Origin: Sporothrix humicola
Lineage: Eukaryota; Ascomycota; Sordariomycetes; Ophiostomatales; Ophiostomataceae
Assembly: GCA_021396245.1 (NCBI GenBank)
Contig: WNYE01000019.1
Span: 1-64,000, forward strand
Direction of reading: 5' to 3'
Length of the DNA: 64,000 nucleotides
Positions within the stretch are counted from its first letter, which is position 1, and each line of letters starts with the position of its first letter. This document shows, in pieces, positions 8,756 through 20,253 of this stretch. The notes below the pieces were generated by a model. That model worked only from the letters and a program-made list of their open reading frames with translations. It was not told the origin of the DNA and searched no databases. A program made the position numbers and the translations under genes.

Positions 8756-10022
8756 TCATACCATCAGATTGTCTAGGTTCTTCTTGCAGGATGCCTGGAA
8801 ATACTTATCACTCCACCTGTCAGGCACCGTAATACAAATATCATCCCACGGCCCTTGCCCAGTGAACTCGTTTTCAGACAGAACCTCCCGCCAACATTCA
8901 AACGCGCATCCTTGGGGGCCTTCCTTGTCTTTGTATCTTGAAAGAGCGGACCGCAAGGGTGGGCCGAACCCCATCGAGCCTAGAATGAGTGACCGAACCC
9001 CATTCTTGATGGCAATACGCAGCACATTGCGCATCAGTCGCTGTGTCCGTTTGATTTGCTTCTGTCTATCACACTTGATGTCGCTGTTGAATGATTTGCA
9101 GCCGCCGCTCCCAGGACAACCTCTAGCACTATGGGGGGCAAAAGGGCCTGGGTGGATCTGGTGGCGGCACAGTGATGACGCCAAAGGTGAACAGGTTGGA
9201 TGGATCGCCGTCTGTATTTGCGTTGGGAAGCAGCTTGTAATTGTTTTCCTAGCCCGAGCGTATGGCCATGACTTTGGGCGAATACAAAACTTGATCGCGA
9301 GCAAACGGTTTGGCGAGTTTGTTATACGATAGGGGCAGTGTTGACCGTAGACAGAGTTCTTCTTCTTCTGTCCGGACACTGAATTGCCTCCAGTTTCCGC
9401 CGAGGATCAAGTTTGGCGGATGGCAGGAATCTGAACGCGCGTAGGATGCAACATTGACGATTGCAATGCGTCGCTTTCGGCGAGCATGGAAAATTTTGTC
9501 CTTTTCTTTGTGTTCGAGGCCCATCGCCATGGCGGTGTCGAGAGCACTTTCTCTCATGAGTTTAATGGGAACTTTGAGGTTCCATCCAAGAGTCGCGTTC
9601 TTCTTTGGACCTCCCTTTCGAGGTCCCAACTCGTAGATCTAGCATGTTTGGCACTCGTTGGAGTCGCCCAGTCGTTCTATCAGCGAGGACACTAGCTTCT
9701 CGTTCTGCTTTGCTTCGACTGAATATGGCGGGTAGACTTTGGTCTTGTCAACTTCTTGCCTTGGTATCTTGCCGTCATTTTCTGGCAACTCCACCCTCCT
9801 CTTCTTCACTTTTCCGGCTATCCCAGGCCGTTTAAGCCCTTTTCGGCGCAGAGTTTTTGGGGGGCTTGAGGGCGAGGTAAAGTCCAGGAGGGGAGTTGAG
9901 CTGGTAGGTGGACTGGGAGGTAGAATAGAAGGGACAGAGCAAGCAATAGGGGTCACAGATCTTGGGAGATCTTGTGCTTCTGGCGGAGGAGTGCTCCGAT
10001 TAATGGGAGTAAAGGGAGCCAT
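8756..10022 (-). pseudogene. decayed microbial PARG-like (TIGR02452 type) gene
   Basis: Three blocks read right to left reconstruct one protein. Block 1 starts with ATG at 10022 and is a basic, Pro/Ser-rich N-terminus. Block 2 (about 9638-9249, same frame) holds IAIVNVASYARSDSC, LILGGNW and EEEELCLRSTL then YSPKVMAIRSG. Block 3 (frame shifted, about 9110-8759) has RLMRNVLRIAIKNGVRSLILGSMGFG. These match the order of the microbial poly(ADP-ribose) glycohydrolase-like fold (VNMA...GG..., QEEALCRRS, YSP, LRIA...LVLGA.G.G). TAG stops interrupt the frame at 9641-9639, 9251-9249, 9131-9129 and 9125-9123. A frameshift lies near 9150-9100. The stop at 9251 sits inside conserved sequence that continues in frame (ENNYKLLPN), so an intron cannot easily remove it. 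The canonical GGG of the active-site loop is also altered. Confidence 0.68.
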
Positions 10023-10673
10023 GGAGAGACACTGAGTAAAAAGACAACCCGAGAAGATATGGGGCAAGTAACACATAAACTGTAGTCAAATAGAATGATG
10101 AAAAAAATAGAGAAATGGAACGTTTACTGAGTGCGATGAACACTTGCGTTTTGCTTGATGCTGGAGCATTGAGGATATGAGTTGATGCCTCCCAACCTCT
10201 GCGAAACAGTACAAAGTTTGCCCACATAACAGATGCAATCTCCTTAACATGAAAGGAAGCTGCAATCAACTCGAAGCCAAAGAGGAAGTCTCGTTCGGTC
10301 TTTCTGTTGATGTTTCCCCGAGCACAGAAGTTCCCAAACAGGAAGGGGAGGTTGTCGCTTATATGCACTTAAGCTAGCTAGTATCGTAGTAGGCGAAGTA
10401 AACAAGGGTCAAGTGTTGTCGAGGGAGAGGCCCACTTTTCTGTCGCGCTTATCGATAACATTTTTTTTCTGAGGAGACCGCCTAAAAAAGTAGGTGCTTT
10501 TCAAAGCAGAAAAGGCGGCAGAAAAAAAAAGTGAGAAAACGACGACCAGCAAATCCAGCCTCACATTCTGCCACCAAACGAGCACGAGGGCATCCACGAT
10601 TGCGTCCCCTCAACACCACAACAAATTCGATCGACATTCCCCCTTTCGAATCCCTCTTCCACATATATACACC
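10023..10673. promoter_or_regulatory. divergent intergenic region, pseudogene / rpf2
   Basis: This 651-bp region lies between two divergent genes. The rpf2 leader ends in an A/C-rich stretch with ACATATATACACC directly before the start codon. A short minus-strand frame at 10000-10368 has no recognisable features. I see no gene here. Confidence 0.45.
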
Positions 10674-11834
10674 ATGCTTAGACAAATCACGCCGCGCAAT
10701 GCGCGCTCCAAGCGTGCCCTCGAGAAGCGGGCGCCCAAGGAACAGGAGAACCCCAAGACCTGTCTCTTTCTGCGCGGCACCTCGGCCTCCCAGATCGTCC
10801 AGGACTGCCTAACGGACCTGCACGCCATGCGCGCGCCGCTCGCCAAGAAATTCACAAAGAAGAACGACGTCCACCCGTTCGAGGACCCGGCCAGCCTCGA
10901 GTTCTTTTCGCGCAAAAACGACGCCAGTCTGCTGCTCTTTGGCAGCAGCTCCAAGAAGCGCAAGCACTGCCTGACGCTGTGCCGCACGTTCGACTACCAG
11001 ATGCTCGACATGCTCGAGCTGTACGTTGACGAGACGTCCTTTACGCGGATCGGCGCGTTCTCGGGCGAGGACGGCAAGAAGCGCTCGTTCCCCGTGGGCG
11101 CCCGCCCCATGCTTTTGTTTGCCGGCACACCCTTTTACGAGGGTGGCGACGGCATCGAAGGCCGCCGCGACGACAAGGGTGGCGTGGCCCCGCACCTGGG
11201 CACGGCCACGTCCGACGTCGGCCGCAAGTACGCCATGGCCAAGAGCTTGCTGACCGATTTCTTCCGCGGCGACAGCTCGCCCGACAAGATCGACGTCGAG
11301 GGCCTGTCGCACATTATCGTCTGCACGGCCGCCGAGGGCGACGCTGCCGAGGTCGAGGGCGCCGACGGTACGTCGACGTCCCTGCCCCTGCTCCAGCTCC
11401 GTGTCTACGCTCTCCGCACCAAGCGCAGCGGCCAGCGGCTGCCGCGCATCGAGCTCGAGGAGATTGGCCCCCGTCTGGACATGCGCCTGGGCCGCTTCAA
11501 GGAGCCCGATGTCGAAATGCAGAAGCAGGCCATGCGCAAGCCCAAGACGACCGAGGCCCGCACCAAGAAGAACATTGAGACGGACGGCATGGGCGACAAG
11601 GTCGGCCGCGTGCACCCGGGCAAGCAGGACATGGGCGAGCTGCAAACGCGCAAGATGAAGGGCCTGAAGCGGCAGCGGGGCGAAGACGCCGACGGTGCTG
11701 GCGGCTTTGGTGGTAACGCTGACGACGATGCCGACAAGGCTGTTATTGAGGACGCCGGCGAGTTCACGGGCGTCACGGGTGTTGTTGAGCTCATGAACGA
11801 GGAATTCAAGAAAAAGAAGGCGAGACGGTCATAG
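10674..11834 (+). CDS. rpf2: Rpf2, Brix-domain ribosome biogenesis factor
   Basis: The 386-residue protein is Rpf2, a nucleolar Brix-domain protein that with Rrs1 recruits the 5S RNP (5S rRNA, uL5, uL18) to pre-60S particles. The N-terminus MLRQITPRNARSKRALEKR and the segment PKTCLFLRGTSASQIVQ are family-typical, as are LHAMRAPLAKKFTKKNDVHPFED and the GSSSKKRK motif. The Brix domain spans about residues 28-240. After it come a Rpf2-typical GPRLDMRLGR block and a Lys/Arg-rich acidic-patch tail ending KKKKARRS, suited to nucleolar localisation. Yeast Rpf2 has 344 residues. No introns are present. In-frame codons upstream of 10674 lack an ATG and are excluded. Confidence 0.95.
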   Translation: MLRQITPRNARSKRALEKRAPKEQENPKTCLFLRGTSASQIVQDCLTDLHAMRAPLAKKFTKKNDVHPFEDPASLEFFSRKNDASLLLFGSSSKKRKHCLTLCRTFDYQMLDMLELYVDETSFTRIGAFSGEDGKKRSFPVGARPMLLFAGTPFYEGGDGIEGRRDDKGGVAPHLGTATSDVGRKYAMAKSLLTDFFRGDSSPDKIDVEGLSHIIVCTAAEGDAAEVEGADGTSTSLPLLQLRVYALRTKRSGQRLPRIELEEIGPRLDMRLGRFKEPDVEMQKQAMRKPKTTEARTKKNIETDGMGDKVGRVHPGKQDMGELQTRKMKGLKRQRGEDADGAGGFGGNADDDADKAVIEDAGEFTGVTGVVELMNEEFKKKKARRS

Positions 11835-12491
11835 AGGAGAAAAGGAGAGGGAGGGAGAGAGATGAATAAAAGGAGGGGTGATGGGGCATTGTTTGTTAAA
11901 AAGCATTTTGTTCTTTTTAGATTACTTTCTTTCGGAGCACGGCGTCTTTTCGGCTTGTCTTTGGACGCATACTGATTTTATTGAATACATTTATTGTCAT
12001 TGCAACACAACTAGGACAGGATTCATGAAAATGTTTTTTTATCTAGTTGATTCTTTTCGTACAGATCTCGGTCAGTAATGTAGATGATGTTGTGAATAAA
12101 TACAAAAGTAAGTAGAGCAATGCCAGACAAACGAATGTGATCCTCTTCAAACAGCTGGCTGTCGAAATAAAACGCCAGAACTCAGTAGCCATCCCCAGTA
12201 TATCGCTCCAATATGCACACGAAATGCCGTCCACAACTTCCTCGAGACTCCTGATCAGTAAGTATGTTCCGAGAAACACCTTTCGAGTTCAGGGCCACGA
12301 GGAAAGACTGGAGTAACTCCTATCAAAAGCAAAAGCAAAGCAAATAACACCACTGAAATAAAAACAAAATTCATCCAAAAAGACTCCGCGCCCCCTTTTT
12401 AAAATGCGCCGAAATAATATGTATCTCCTCCCATGAAGGCTCCCCATATATGCAGGCCAATTATGAGCGAGGTGAGAGCAACCCCTTCTCT
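11835..12491. other. convergent 3' region of rpf2 and the Zn2Cys6 gene
   Basis: This 657-bp AT-rich stretch lies between two convergent genes and should carry both 3' UTRs. AATAAA-like signals are present (for example GATGAATAAAAGG near 11860 and GTGAATAAATAC near 12092). No gene is evident. Confidence 0.55.
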
Positions 12492-14456
12492 CTATATGCT
12501 AGCAAAATTGAACTCGTTATTAAAGTCCGTCGCCGCACCGCCGTTGTTGATCGTCTCCGTGATCATGTCGATATGGTTCACGTAGCTCTCGGGACCGCCG
12601 GCACCCGCCGCAGCGGCCGCTGCCGCCTCGTTGGCTGCATCGGCGCCGTCCGTCTCGTGCCAGCTGGCGCCCCAGACTTCGGCCGGGACGTAGTCTGACG
12701 GGTGGTTGTCGTCGTGATACAGTGCGACACGGACGGCCCACTGCATGTGCGGCCACCAGCGGCGTTCGACTTCGACAGGAACAGCATCTGAATTGAACAT
12801 GGAGACGACGCCCAGCACCTCGCGGCGTGCCATACCGTGCAGCCACCAGACGCTGTCCAGCGTCTTGAGCATGGCAAAGAAGCAGGCCAGGATGGTGAGG
12901 GCGCGTGGTGTGCGGTTGCTCAACAACTCGACGAAGCGGCGCGAAACCGTGGCGGGGAAGGCGAGGCAGGCGCCGCTGTGGCGGATGCTGTGGGCCCAGT
13001 TGAGCACGGCGACGGCGTGCTGGTACGCGTGGCGGCTGCGTGCGCCTTCGTCTGGATCTTCGGCCACGTGGAAACTATCGCGCAGAACGTCGGCCACCTG
13101 GTGGCTTGTGGGGACGGCGTTTTGCGCCTGGCGCTGGCGCTCCAGCTCGGCGGCGCGCGGGCTGTCGCCCATGCACACACAGCTCGGGCTGTGCTGGCGG
13201 GCACCCTGATGAGCATGGCCCGAGGCCATATCCTCGGCGGTGCTCGCGATGCTGCACTCCTTGGCCGTTGCTGTTGCAGCAGTAGCTGCTGACGCTGCAG
13301 CCGATGCGCTGTTGGCTCCTGTTGCGCTGGCGACGGCCGCCAGCTCCTCGTCCACGCCGTCTAATAAGTGACCAAAAAAACCTTCCTTGGCCGAAGCAAT
13401 GTCGAGGTGCAGCGCAGGCTGAGCATTAATGATGGGCAGCACAACGTTACTGCGGCGTAGCCATGGCCACGAGGCGGCGGTGATTGCCTTGACGCCCTGG
13501 AAGGCGTGGAACCAGGACATGGGCAGGCCATAGTTGCCGCTGCTGACGCCAATGGACATGTGGGACATTGTATATGGGTCGCGTGCCGGCGGATGGCCGC
13601 TGCTACTAGGTTGTGCGGAGGGCGGCTGTTCGTCCTTGCTGAAAATGCGTGTGGCGGTCGACTGGAAGGCGATAAGGGTCGAGTTGAGGAAGAGTGCCTC
13701 AGCATTTGTTGCGGTGATACCCTGCTGCAGAAGACGGTTGTACTCGCTGAGGGAGGAGCCCATATAGGCATGTGATGCGCGGATGAGCTCGCGGTCTTGT
13801 GGGAACTCGCTGCGCAGGTGGAGGGCGGCCACAGCGAGGACGGCGTCGGTCAAGTGATTTGAGGCGGCATTGACAGAGCCGCTGGCCGCCGCAAAGGCCA
13901 CGCGCGGCACATTGTCGCGCCAAATGTGTTCCGCCGAGGGGTTCTGGCAAGATAGTGTCTTGCTTGTCTCCGTGGTATAGTGGTGCAGCAGGCGCATTTC
14001 GAGCAAACGGGCAGCAGCTGGTGAGGAAGCTGGCGCGGAGAGGGCGACGGATGTTGGTGATGCAATGGCCGCAGAGACAGATGGTGGTGGGCCTAGCCGT
14101 GCTATGGCGGCGGCATTGGCCTTGATCGTCGCTATTGTGGGGGTGGCCGGGACGGCAAAGGTACCGGCGGGTGTGGCAGCGGCCGACGCGGCGCCTGGTG
14201 TCGAGGCATAGGATGTGCGCGGAGTGTGGGCAATGTCGTTTGCGGCGTCGGGAAATTCAAAGTCGCATTGGACGCCGTGTTTCTCGCAGTTGTAGCATCG
14301 CGGGCGGATCTCGTCGCACTGGACGTATTAGTCGGTGAGGACAACCCAAAGGCAGCAGGAAAGAGGAACCTTGCTGGCCATGCTTACCTTGATCTTGCGC
14401 GACTTGCAGCGGCGGCAGCCCGCTCTGGACTTCTTATGTGAGCGCCGAGGAGGCAT
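12492..14456 (-). CDS. Zn2Cys6 transcription factor, Upc2-like, two exons
   Basis: Exon 1 is 14456-14388 (23 codons) and exon 2 is 14318-12492. The 69-nt intron 14387-14319 begins GTAAGC, has an ACTAAT branch site and ends CCAG, and the phase is 0. The joined protein has 631 residues. The DNA-binding domain at 14-46 is CRRCKSRKIKCDEIRPRC followed by YNC and EKHGVQC (spacing C2C6C6C2C6), interrupted by the intron just before the third Cys, a common fungal arrangement. After a Ser/Ala/Pro-rich linker comes LEMRLLHHYTTETSKTLS, typical of the fungal-trans-2 regulatory domain found in Upc2/Ecm22-like sterol regulators. A poly-Ala/Thr tract lies in the middle. The target genes are unknown; the protein is a nuclear regulator by family. 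It is divergent from cystathionine gamma-lyase across 3.6 kb. Confidence 0.9.
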
Positions 14457-17400
14457 TGTAGATGTTGTGAGGGGAAGGAAGAAAAGAGTGGCGGGAGGCA
14501 GGAAGAAGAAGTATGCAAAGAACAAGTCGAGATTGCAAGAGGTAGCCGAGATGTCAAAGTAAACAACAGACGCGGTGACACGAGTCAATGGGCAACGGAA
14601 GGATCGGAACAATCAAAAGGTGCACGGGGAAGTGATGTCATCCAGGCCATTGGTTAAGGCGGCTGCCTGGTCATGATAGGGGGGCCGTCGCAGGGCGTAA
14701 ATTCGGGACGTGCCCCTGGCTGTGCATGGAAGAGGAGAAGAGAGAGGACGCGGAACGGGCTAAGAGGAGGTCTGATAGTCTGGGAGAGAGGGGAGGACGA
14801 GGCTCGGAATTGGGGAAGAGAGGCGGAAGTACGGGACAATTGAGAGGAAGCGGGATGTCCAGAACTCAGAAGTGCGTGTTGAAACTGCGAAGAGTGCGGA
14901 CGGACGGTGTGGTCGTGTGTGAAGAAAGCGACGCTGGGGACAAGCGAGACTGCGAAATGCGCGGATGTCGGTCAGCGTCGAGGAGATCGAATGGGACGCG
15001 GCTGTTTTGCGGGCAGCTTTTTTGCGGGCGAGTCAATCTCAGTCAAATCTGCTTCTGAATCCTTCTGGGGTCTAGACACGTGCAGCGTGGAACCCAGGCA
15101 GTTTCAGTGCACAAAGTGCTGCACAAATTGAAGTACAAACACCAGGCTGACGGGGAAAGACTAGAATCCGAGGGCCCGAGCACGCTATAGTCCGGTGGAG
15201 AGAGGCAGGTGAAGTGTGATTGTCGAGGGGAGGTGGATAAGACTAGTGTTCTCGCGAGAAGAGGCTCAAAGACTTAAAGGGACAAAAAGGACAAAACCGT
15301 GAAGAAAGGAGGCGAAAAGGAGGGAATCTTAAGAACGGCCAAGGAAAAGCCCAAAGGAAACAGCTGTTTGTGAGTAACGGTGCTGGATTGGCGCGCTTTC
15401 CCTCCTTGCCTTCTTTGCCTTTTTGCTTCTTTCCCGTTTGGCCTATTGGCGGGTGGCTCGGAGAGTGCCAATCGGTTGCAGCGGTGCTGATTGGCCTCGA
15501 TCGCTGCAGGGCACAGGGAGAGAAAGGAAAGAGCGGCCGGAGCCTTCTCTTTCCGGGCGGCGTGCATAGTGGCATAGTGTGTAGAATTATGAATGCAGGA
15601 GGTGGAGCCGAAGCAAAAGCATGTGCTTCAAAAGATGTTGAAGAAGAAAATTTCGGGCAACAGCGATCGGGCAACAAGGCAAGTGCGAGCCTGGTAAAGC
15701 ATCAACGATCGGAAGGTACATCTGTAAAATCGTAGAAAGAATGCATCGCGGAAAGAACGAGGGAGCATCCAACGTCACATCCAGGCTGAGCAGTTTGGGA
15801 AGCTGCGACTAACACGAGGCAGTATGTGCATAAAATCGACGAGACTAACATCTCCAACAATTGCGGTCTAGACATTAGAACTCCTGTCTCAAGCGCCGGT
15901 GTCACTTTTGGTCGATACAGGGGCTAAAGGGAACTTGTTAGGAGATTATGTCAAAAAAATCCTAGTCTGGCACAATTTACAGGCGATCGCATTAACGAGC
16001 ATCATAAGGGAAGCTATAGCCAGTCCATAGGAGCAAATACTATGATTGCCAGAAAATCGTGTTTACTTCGCGGGAGAACATCTCTTTACAAACACATCGA
16101 GAGAAAATGGAAACAGTGCCGTCATAATAAGGTTGCAATCTACAGCTGGCGTCTTGGACGGTGTCATCATCTGGCGAAAATCCACGCAGAAAATACGCCC
16201 CGAACTAAACCTTATCAAGTTCTGCACTTTTTATCATTTGACGAGAAAAAGAGGAGCCAGCAGCAGATGTGTAGTTACAGATCTGCCGGGAAGGGAACGG
16301 AGACATGCAATCTCCCGTCTGCAACATGTTGACGGCGTTTTCAGGGTTCTGGGGAGACGGCACGGGGCATCTCTCGAGAATCTTTCAGCTCCGTATCTCT
16401 CCAGCTCTCCAAGCTTATCGAGCTGCAGAAATGCAGGGAAGCGGAAAAGCGTGTAGACGAACGCGGGCAACAGCAGTCAGAATTGGTCAGAAAGAAGGTC
16501 GCAACGCCATTACCGTTTGTCGAGTCAGGTGCAAAGTCAAAAAGTCGACAAAAAACGGTCAGCCATGACTACATGCGGCAGGGGCCGCTGACTGCTTTGA
16601 GCCACGGCCTTTTGACAGCGACTGCCGGGTGGGACCGTGCTTCGTGACACAGAAACTGCAAAAATGCAGAAAGGCGTGGCACAAGGTTGTCGCCGTTCTA
16701 ACTCAATTCTAAAATTGAAAGGGTGTGGCAGGCGTGGCGGGCGTCCTGCAGATGCAATGTCGCTCAGGACGGGTGGATGACCAATAGTGATTATTTAAGC
16801 AATCCGCGTGGTTCGAGGACTTGGAATTACTTTGTCTCGCTTGCCCTCTGCAACGCTCCAGACAAAGGCAGGCGCGGCTGGCTACGGGCACGGCATGTCA
16901 TAGAAACAGAAAGAGCGGTGGACACAACTGCCCGGAATGCATGCAACTTCCTCTTTTGTGTAAGCAAAGCAAAAAACGCAGTAGGGTTTTTACAGAGTAT
17001 TTTTGCAAAGGTATTTTCGTCTCGTAACTCCATATCCAGGGCCGTTATGGACCCCTGTTATGAGCCAGGCTCCGGGCGGCTTTAGCTGACAGCCGTGTAA
17101 GTGCTCGTATTACAAGCGGCAATTCGCGGACTTGGGTCATTGAGCTTAGAAATCGTAAAATCGGCCCTGGTGAGTAATAGTAATAGAAGACGGCGAGCAA
17201 CACCGAGAAACAGGAAATCGTCATCAAGGAACACCGAAGAAGAATCGAAGAAACAAAGAAAGAACGATCGCCGTTCTGGATGATATGATATAAAAGGAAA
17301 CAGCGATCGCGACGCAAGACACAAAAGAAGAAAGCGCAATCCATATGACTTCCAAACCCACCAGGAACGGCGAAACCGATACAGACGAAGAAAGAACGAT

Positions 17401-18090
17401 CCAAGGCATCGGGTCACGCTGAACTGAACAATACACAACAATACCAGCCGCGCCTTCCCAACATCACGTCGTTTGGCAACGAAAAGTACAGAAGAGAAAG
17501 AGGATTGACAAAAGGCATTAGCCGGATACGGCAAGTGAAAGAAGCGAAAGAAAAATTTAAGAAGGAAAAAACGGGACGGCGACTTGCTAAACCGCCTGCG
17601 ACCGCCAACCACCAAAAAAGAAAGACCCCTCCCGAGCCAAGCATAATTGGAAAGAGCCTTAAAAGACGGAAGGAACCCCACACTCGAACGACTATTGTGT
17701 ATTGCGCCATCGCCCTGACGTCTTGCGACTGACATCTCGTCTTACACTGACATCGACGACTCTTACACAGCTCCACTGAGAGCTCCCTATAAGCCTCTGT
17801 GCCTCTGTTTCTTTTTTGGATACATTTCTTTTCGACATCCTTTGGAAAACAAACCCCCACGCCCGTCCCCTCCATCAATTCTGCAATTCTACCGACGTCG
17901 TCCTCCACCATCGCCAGATCCAGATCGAACCAAGACTTTCGACATAGAGAAGCGAATCAGAGCTAAAGTTAGACCCATCTTGCATTTCGATCTCATCGGT
18001 TGCATTTTCCGAGCCCACGGCCACTTTACGCGACCCTACCCCATACAAATCCCAAATAATACAATACAACACAACCTCCTCCCATCCAAC
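14457..18090. promoter_or_regulatory. 3.6-kb divergent intergenic region, Zn2Cys6 gene / cys3
   Basis: No frame in this region shows a domain or intron-linked coding potential on either strand. The first ~800 bases are purine-rich on the plus strand and would form the leader of the Zn2Cys6 gene. The last ~340 bases (about 17750-18090) are C/A-rich and follow a TATAAG-like site at about 17789, fitting a leader for the cys3 gene. In between I see only scattered short ORFs. Confidence 0.5.
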
Positions 18091-19506
18091 ATGACCGACT
18101 CCAAGCTTGCTCCCGAGCAGCCTGTCCCCGTGGCAGGGCTGAAAAACGGCACTGCTGCCACGAACGGATCTACAGCCACCCCCACAGCTTCCCAGAAGAC
18201 ACAGCAGGCACCCCCACGGGGCTTTGGCACCCTGGCAGTCCACGCCGGCAGCCCCCACGATCCGACGACGGGCGCCGTCATTGAGGCCATCAGCCTGTCC
18301 ACGACCTTTGCGCAGTCGGCTGTGGGCGTGCCTGTCGGCGAGTACGAGTACAGCCGCAGCAGCAACCCCAACCGCACCAACTTTGAGCACGCCGTGGCTG
18401 CTCTGGAAAAGGCCCGCCATGCCCTGGCTTTTGGCTCGGGCAGTGCCGCAACGGCCACCATTCTGCAGGCGCTGGCCTCGTCTACGTCGGTCGGTCCGCC
18501 ACTCGACGACGCTGCCGGCGACCGTGCCTCGACTGCGGTAGGTGACAGCGATAAGAACACGCCGTCGCACGTCATCTCTGTCTCGGACGTCTACGGCGGC
18601 ACGCACCGCTACTTCACCCAGGTCGCCAAGGCCCACGGCGTCCGCGTCACGTTCACGCCCGCCATTGAGGTCGACATTGCGGACCACATTACGCCCGCCA
18701 CCCGCCTCGTGTGGATCGAGACTCCCTCCAACCCGACCCTGCGCCTCGTCGATATTGCCGCCGTTGCCCGCGCCGCTCACGCCCACGGCGTTCTGGTCGT
18801 CGTCGACAACACGTTCATGAGCCCCTACCTCCAGAACCCGCTTGAGCTCGGCGCCGACATTGTCGTCCACAGTGTCACCAAGTACATCAACGGCCACAGC
18901 GATGTCGTCATGGGCGTCGCCGCCTGCAACCGCGACGACCTGCACGCTCGCCTGGCGTTCCTCCAAAACGCCGGCGGTGCCGTCCCCTCGGCTTTCGACA
19001 GCTGGCTCGCCCACCGCGGCCTCAAGACGCTGCACCTACGCGCCCGCGCCGCCTCGGGCAACGCTTTCGCCGTCGCCTCGGAGCTCGAGCGCCGCACCGA
19101 TTTGGTCAAGGCCGTCAACTACCCCGGCCTCGACTCGCACCCCCAGCGCGACGTCGCCCGCCGCCAGCACCGCGAGGGCCTCGGCGGCGGTATGCTATCG
19201 TTCCGCGTGCGCGCGGGACGCGCCGCTGCCGAGCGCTTCTGCCAGTACACGCGCCTGTTCACGCTGGCCGAGTCGCTGGGCGGCATTGAGTCGCTCGTCG
19301 AGGTGCCGAGCAGCATGACGCACGCCGGCATTCCGCGCGAGCAGCGCGAGGCCGTCGGTGTCTTTGACGACCTGGTGCGTGTGAGCTGCGGCATTGAGGA
19401 GTCGCAGGACCTGCTGGAGGACGCGATCCAGGCGCTGGAGCGGGCGACGGCCGAGGTTGAGGCCGAGGCCAAGGCCGCTGCCAACGGCAACGGTGCTGCT
19501 CACTAG
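18091..19506 (+). CDS. cys3: cystathionine gamma-lyase
   Basis: The 471-residue PLP enzyme of the Cys/Met metabolism family converts cystathionine to cysteine, 2-oxobutyrate and ammonia in reverse transsulfuration (cytosolic). The fungal Cys3 signature is clear: HAGSPHDPTTGAVIEAISLSTTF, then YEYSRSSNPNR and FGSGSAATATILQ. The PLP lysine is Lys264 in VHSVTKYINGHSDVVMG, and VEVPSSMTHAGIPREQRE lies near the C-terminus. Residues 131-159 are a charged loop not present in the yeast enzyme (394 residues). A disordered Ala/Thr/Pro-rich N-terminus (about 40 residues) and an Ala/Glu-rich tail also add length. The start at 18091 follows CCAACATGACC and agrees with the family; upstream in-frame codons have no ATG. 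Cystathionine gamma-synthase is less likely on sequence. Confidence 0.92.
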   Translation: MTDSKLAPEQPVPVAGLKNGTAATNGSTATPTASQKTQQAPPRGFGTLAVHAGSPHDPTTGAVIEAISLSTTFAQSAVGVPVGEYEYSRSSNPNRTNFEHAVAALEKARHALAFGSGSAATATILQALASSTSVGPPLDDAAGDRASTAVGDSDKNTPSHVISVSDVYGGTHRYFTQVAKAHGVRVTFTPAIEVDIADHITPATRLVWIETPSNPTLRLVDIAAVARAAHAHGVLVVVDNTFMSPYLQNPLELGADIVVHSVTKYINGHSDVVMGVAACNRDDLHARLAFLQNAGGAVPSAFDSWLAHRGLKTLHLRARAASGNAFAVASELERRTDLVKAVNYPGLDSHPQRDVARRQHREGLGGGMLSFRVRAGRAAAERFCQYTRLFTLAESLGGIESLVEVPSSMTHAGIPREQREAVGVFDDLVRVSCGIEESQDLLEDAIQALERATAEVEAEAKAAANGNGAAH

Positions 19507-20253
19507 ATGTGGTAGCTTTCATGAATATCATTTCTGGAGAGGGCTAATATTTTTGTTAACAATTGCGGGTGGGAAAAGTTATCTAGTTATGATATTCTTC
19601 ATACGTTTTTTATACTTTTGCATTGCATCCTATGCTTCTATCTGAACATTGGATTTATTAATAGCGATAGAATCCTACACTCATCTGATTCTACATTTTA
19701 ACTGGTTTTGGGCGTTTTTACTCAGACGTCGATTGACGGCGAGCATCTTAGAAAATACAAAGACATTGTTGCATGTACACTCATGCATCTCGTTATTATC
19801 ACTCATTTCTGCGCACGGTTGTAAGATAATTTGACTTTTCATTCTGGTGGAGGAGCGCTCCTCCTTTGGTATCGTCCCCTCTTTTCCCTCCTCTCCCCCA
19901 CCATTTCTAATTAAGACGCCGTCTGCCCTCTTTATAGGGGGACAAGTTCGTGAATATGAGACACAAGAAAAGCAACAAAGATGAGAACAGATGAGGAAAA
20001 TGAATAAATAAAAATATAACTTGGTAACAGAGAATTAACAAAACGCCGCCTAGAAACCTCGCTTTGCCATGCCATAAATAAATGTTTGGTTTTTTGTAAG
20101 CGGCTCATTGCAATGCAAACGAACGCTCCAAGGGTAAAAGACAATGAAGTAGAGAAAATAAACAAAAAAGTAAGAGAAAATAAAATCCAAGACGCCAAAT
20201 ATGCGTAGATGGTAAGTAGATGGTATGAGATATTAATGTAAGTGGGAGGGTGC
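19507..20253. other. convergent 3' region of cys3 and the DUF1765 gene
   Basis: This 747-bp AT-rich stretch lies between convergent genes. It contains AATAAA-type signals on both strands (for example AATAAATAAAAATATAAC near 20003) and no recognisable gene. Confidence 0.55.

Noticed and set aside
9639..9692. 54-nt phase-0 intron that would remove the first TAG of the PARG-like gene
   Set aside because: The donor would be GTGTCC, a poor site, and the other stops and the frameshift would remain, so a pseudogene is preferred.
10809..11645. 278-codon open frame antisense to rpf2
   Set aside because: It is a shadow of a conserved Brix gene; no start context or domain.
15243..15735. overlapping open frames on both strands between the Zn2Cys6 gene and cys3
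   Set aside because: Low-complexity composition, no domain, no splice-linked continuation.
17842..18090. in-frame extension upstream of the cys3 start
   Set aside because: The frame is open but starts with TTG and has leader-like C/A composition; the ATG at 18091 fits the family.
17875..19035. 386-codon open frame antisense to cys3
   Set aside because: It is a shadow of the PLP enzyme gene, composed of low-complexity Val/Gly/Asp runs produced by complementing its codons.
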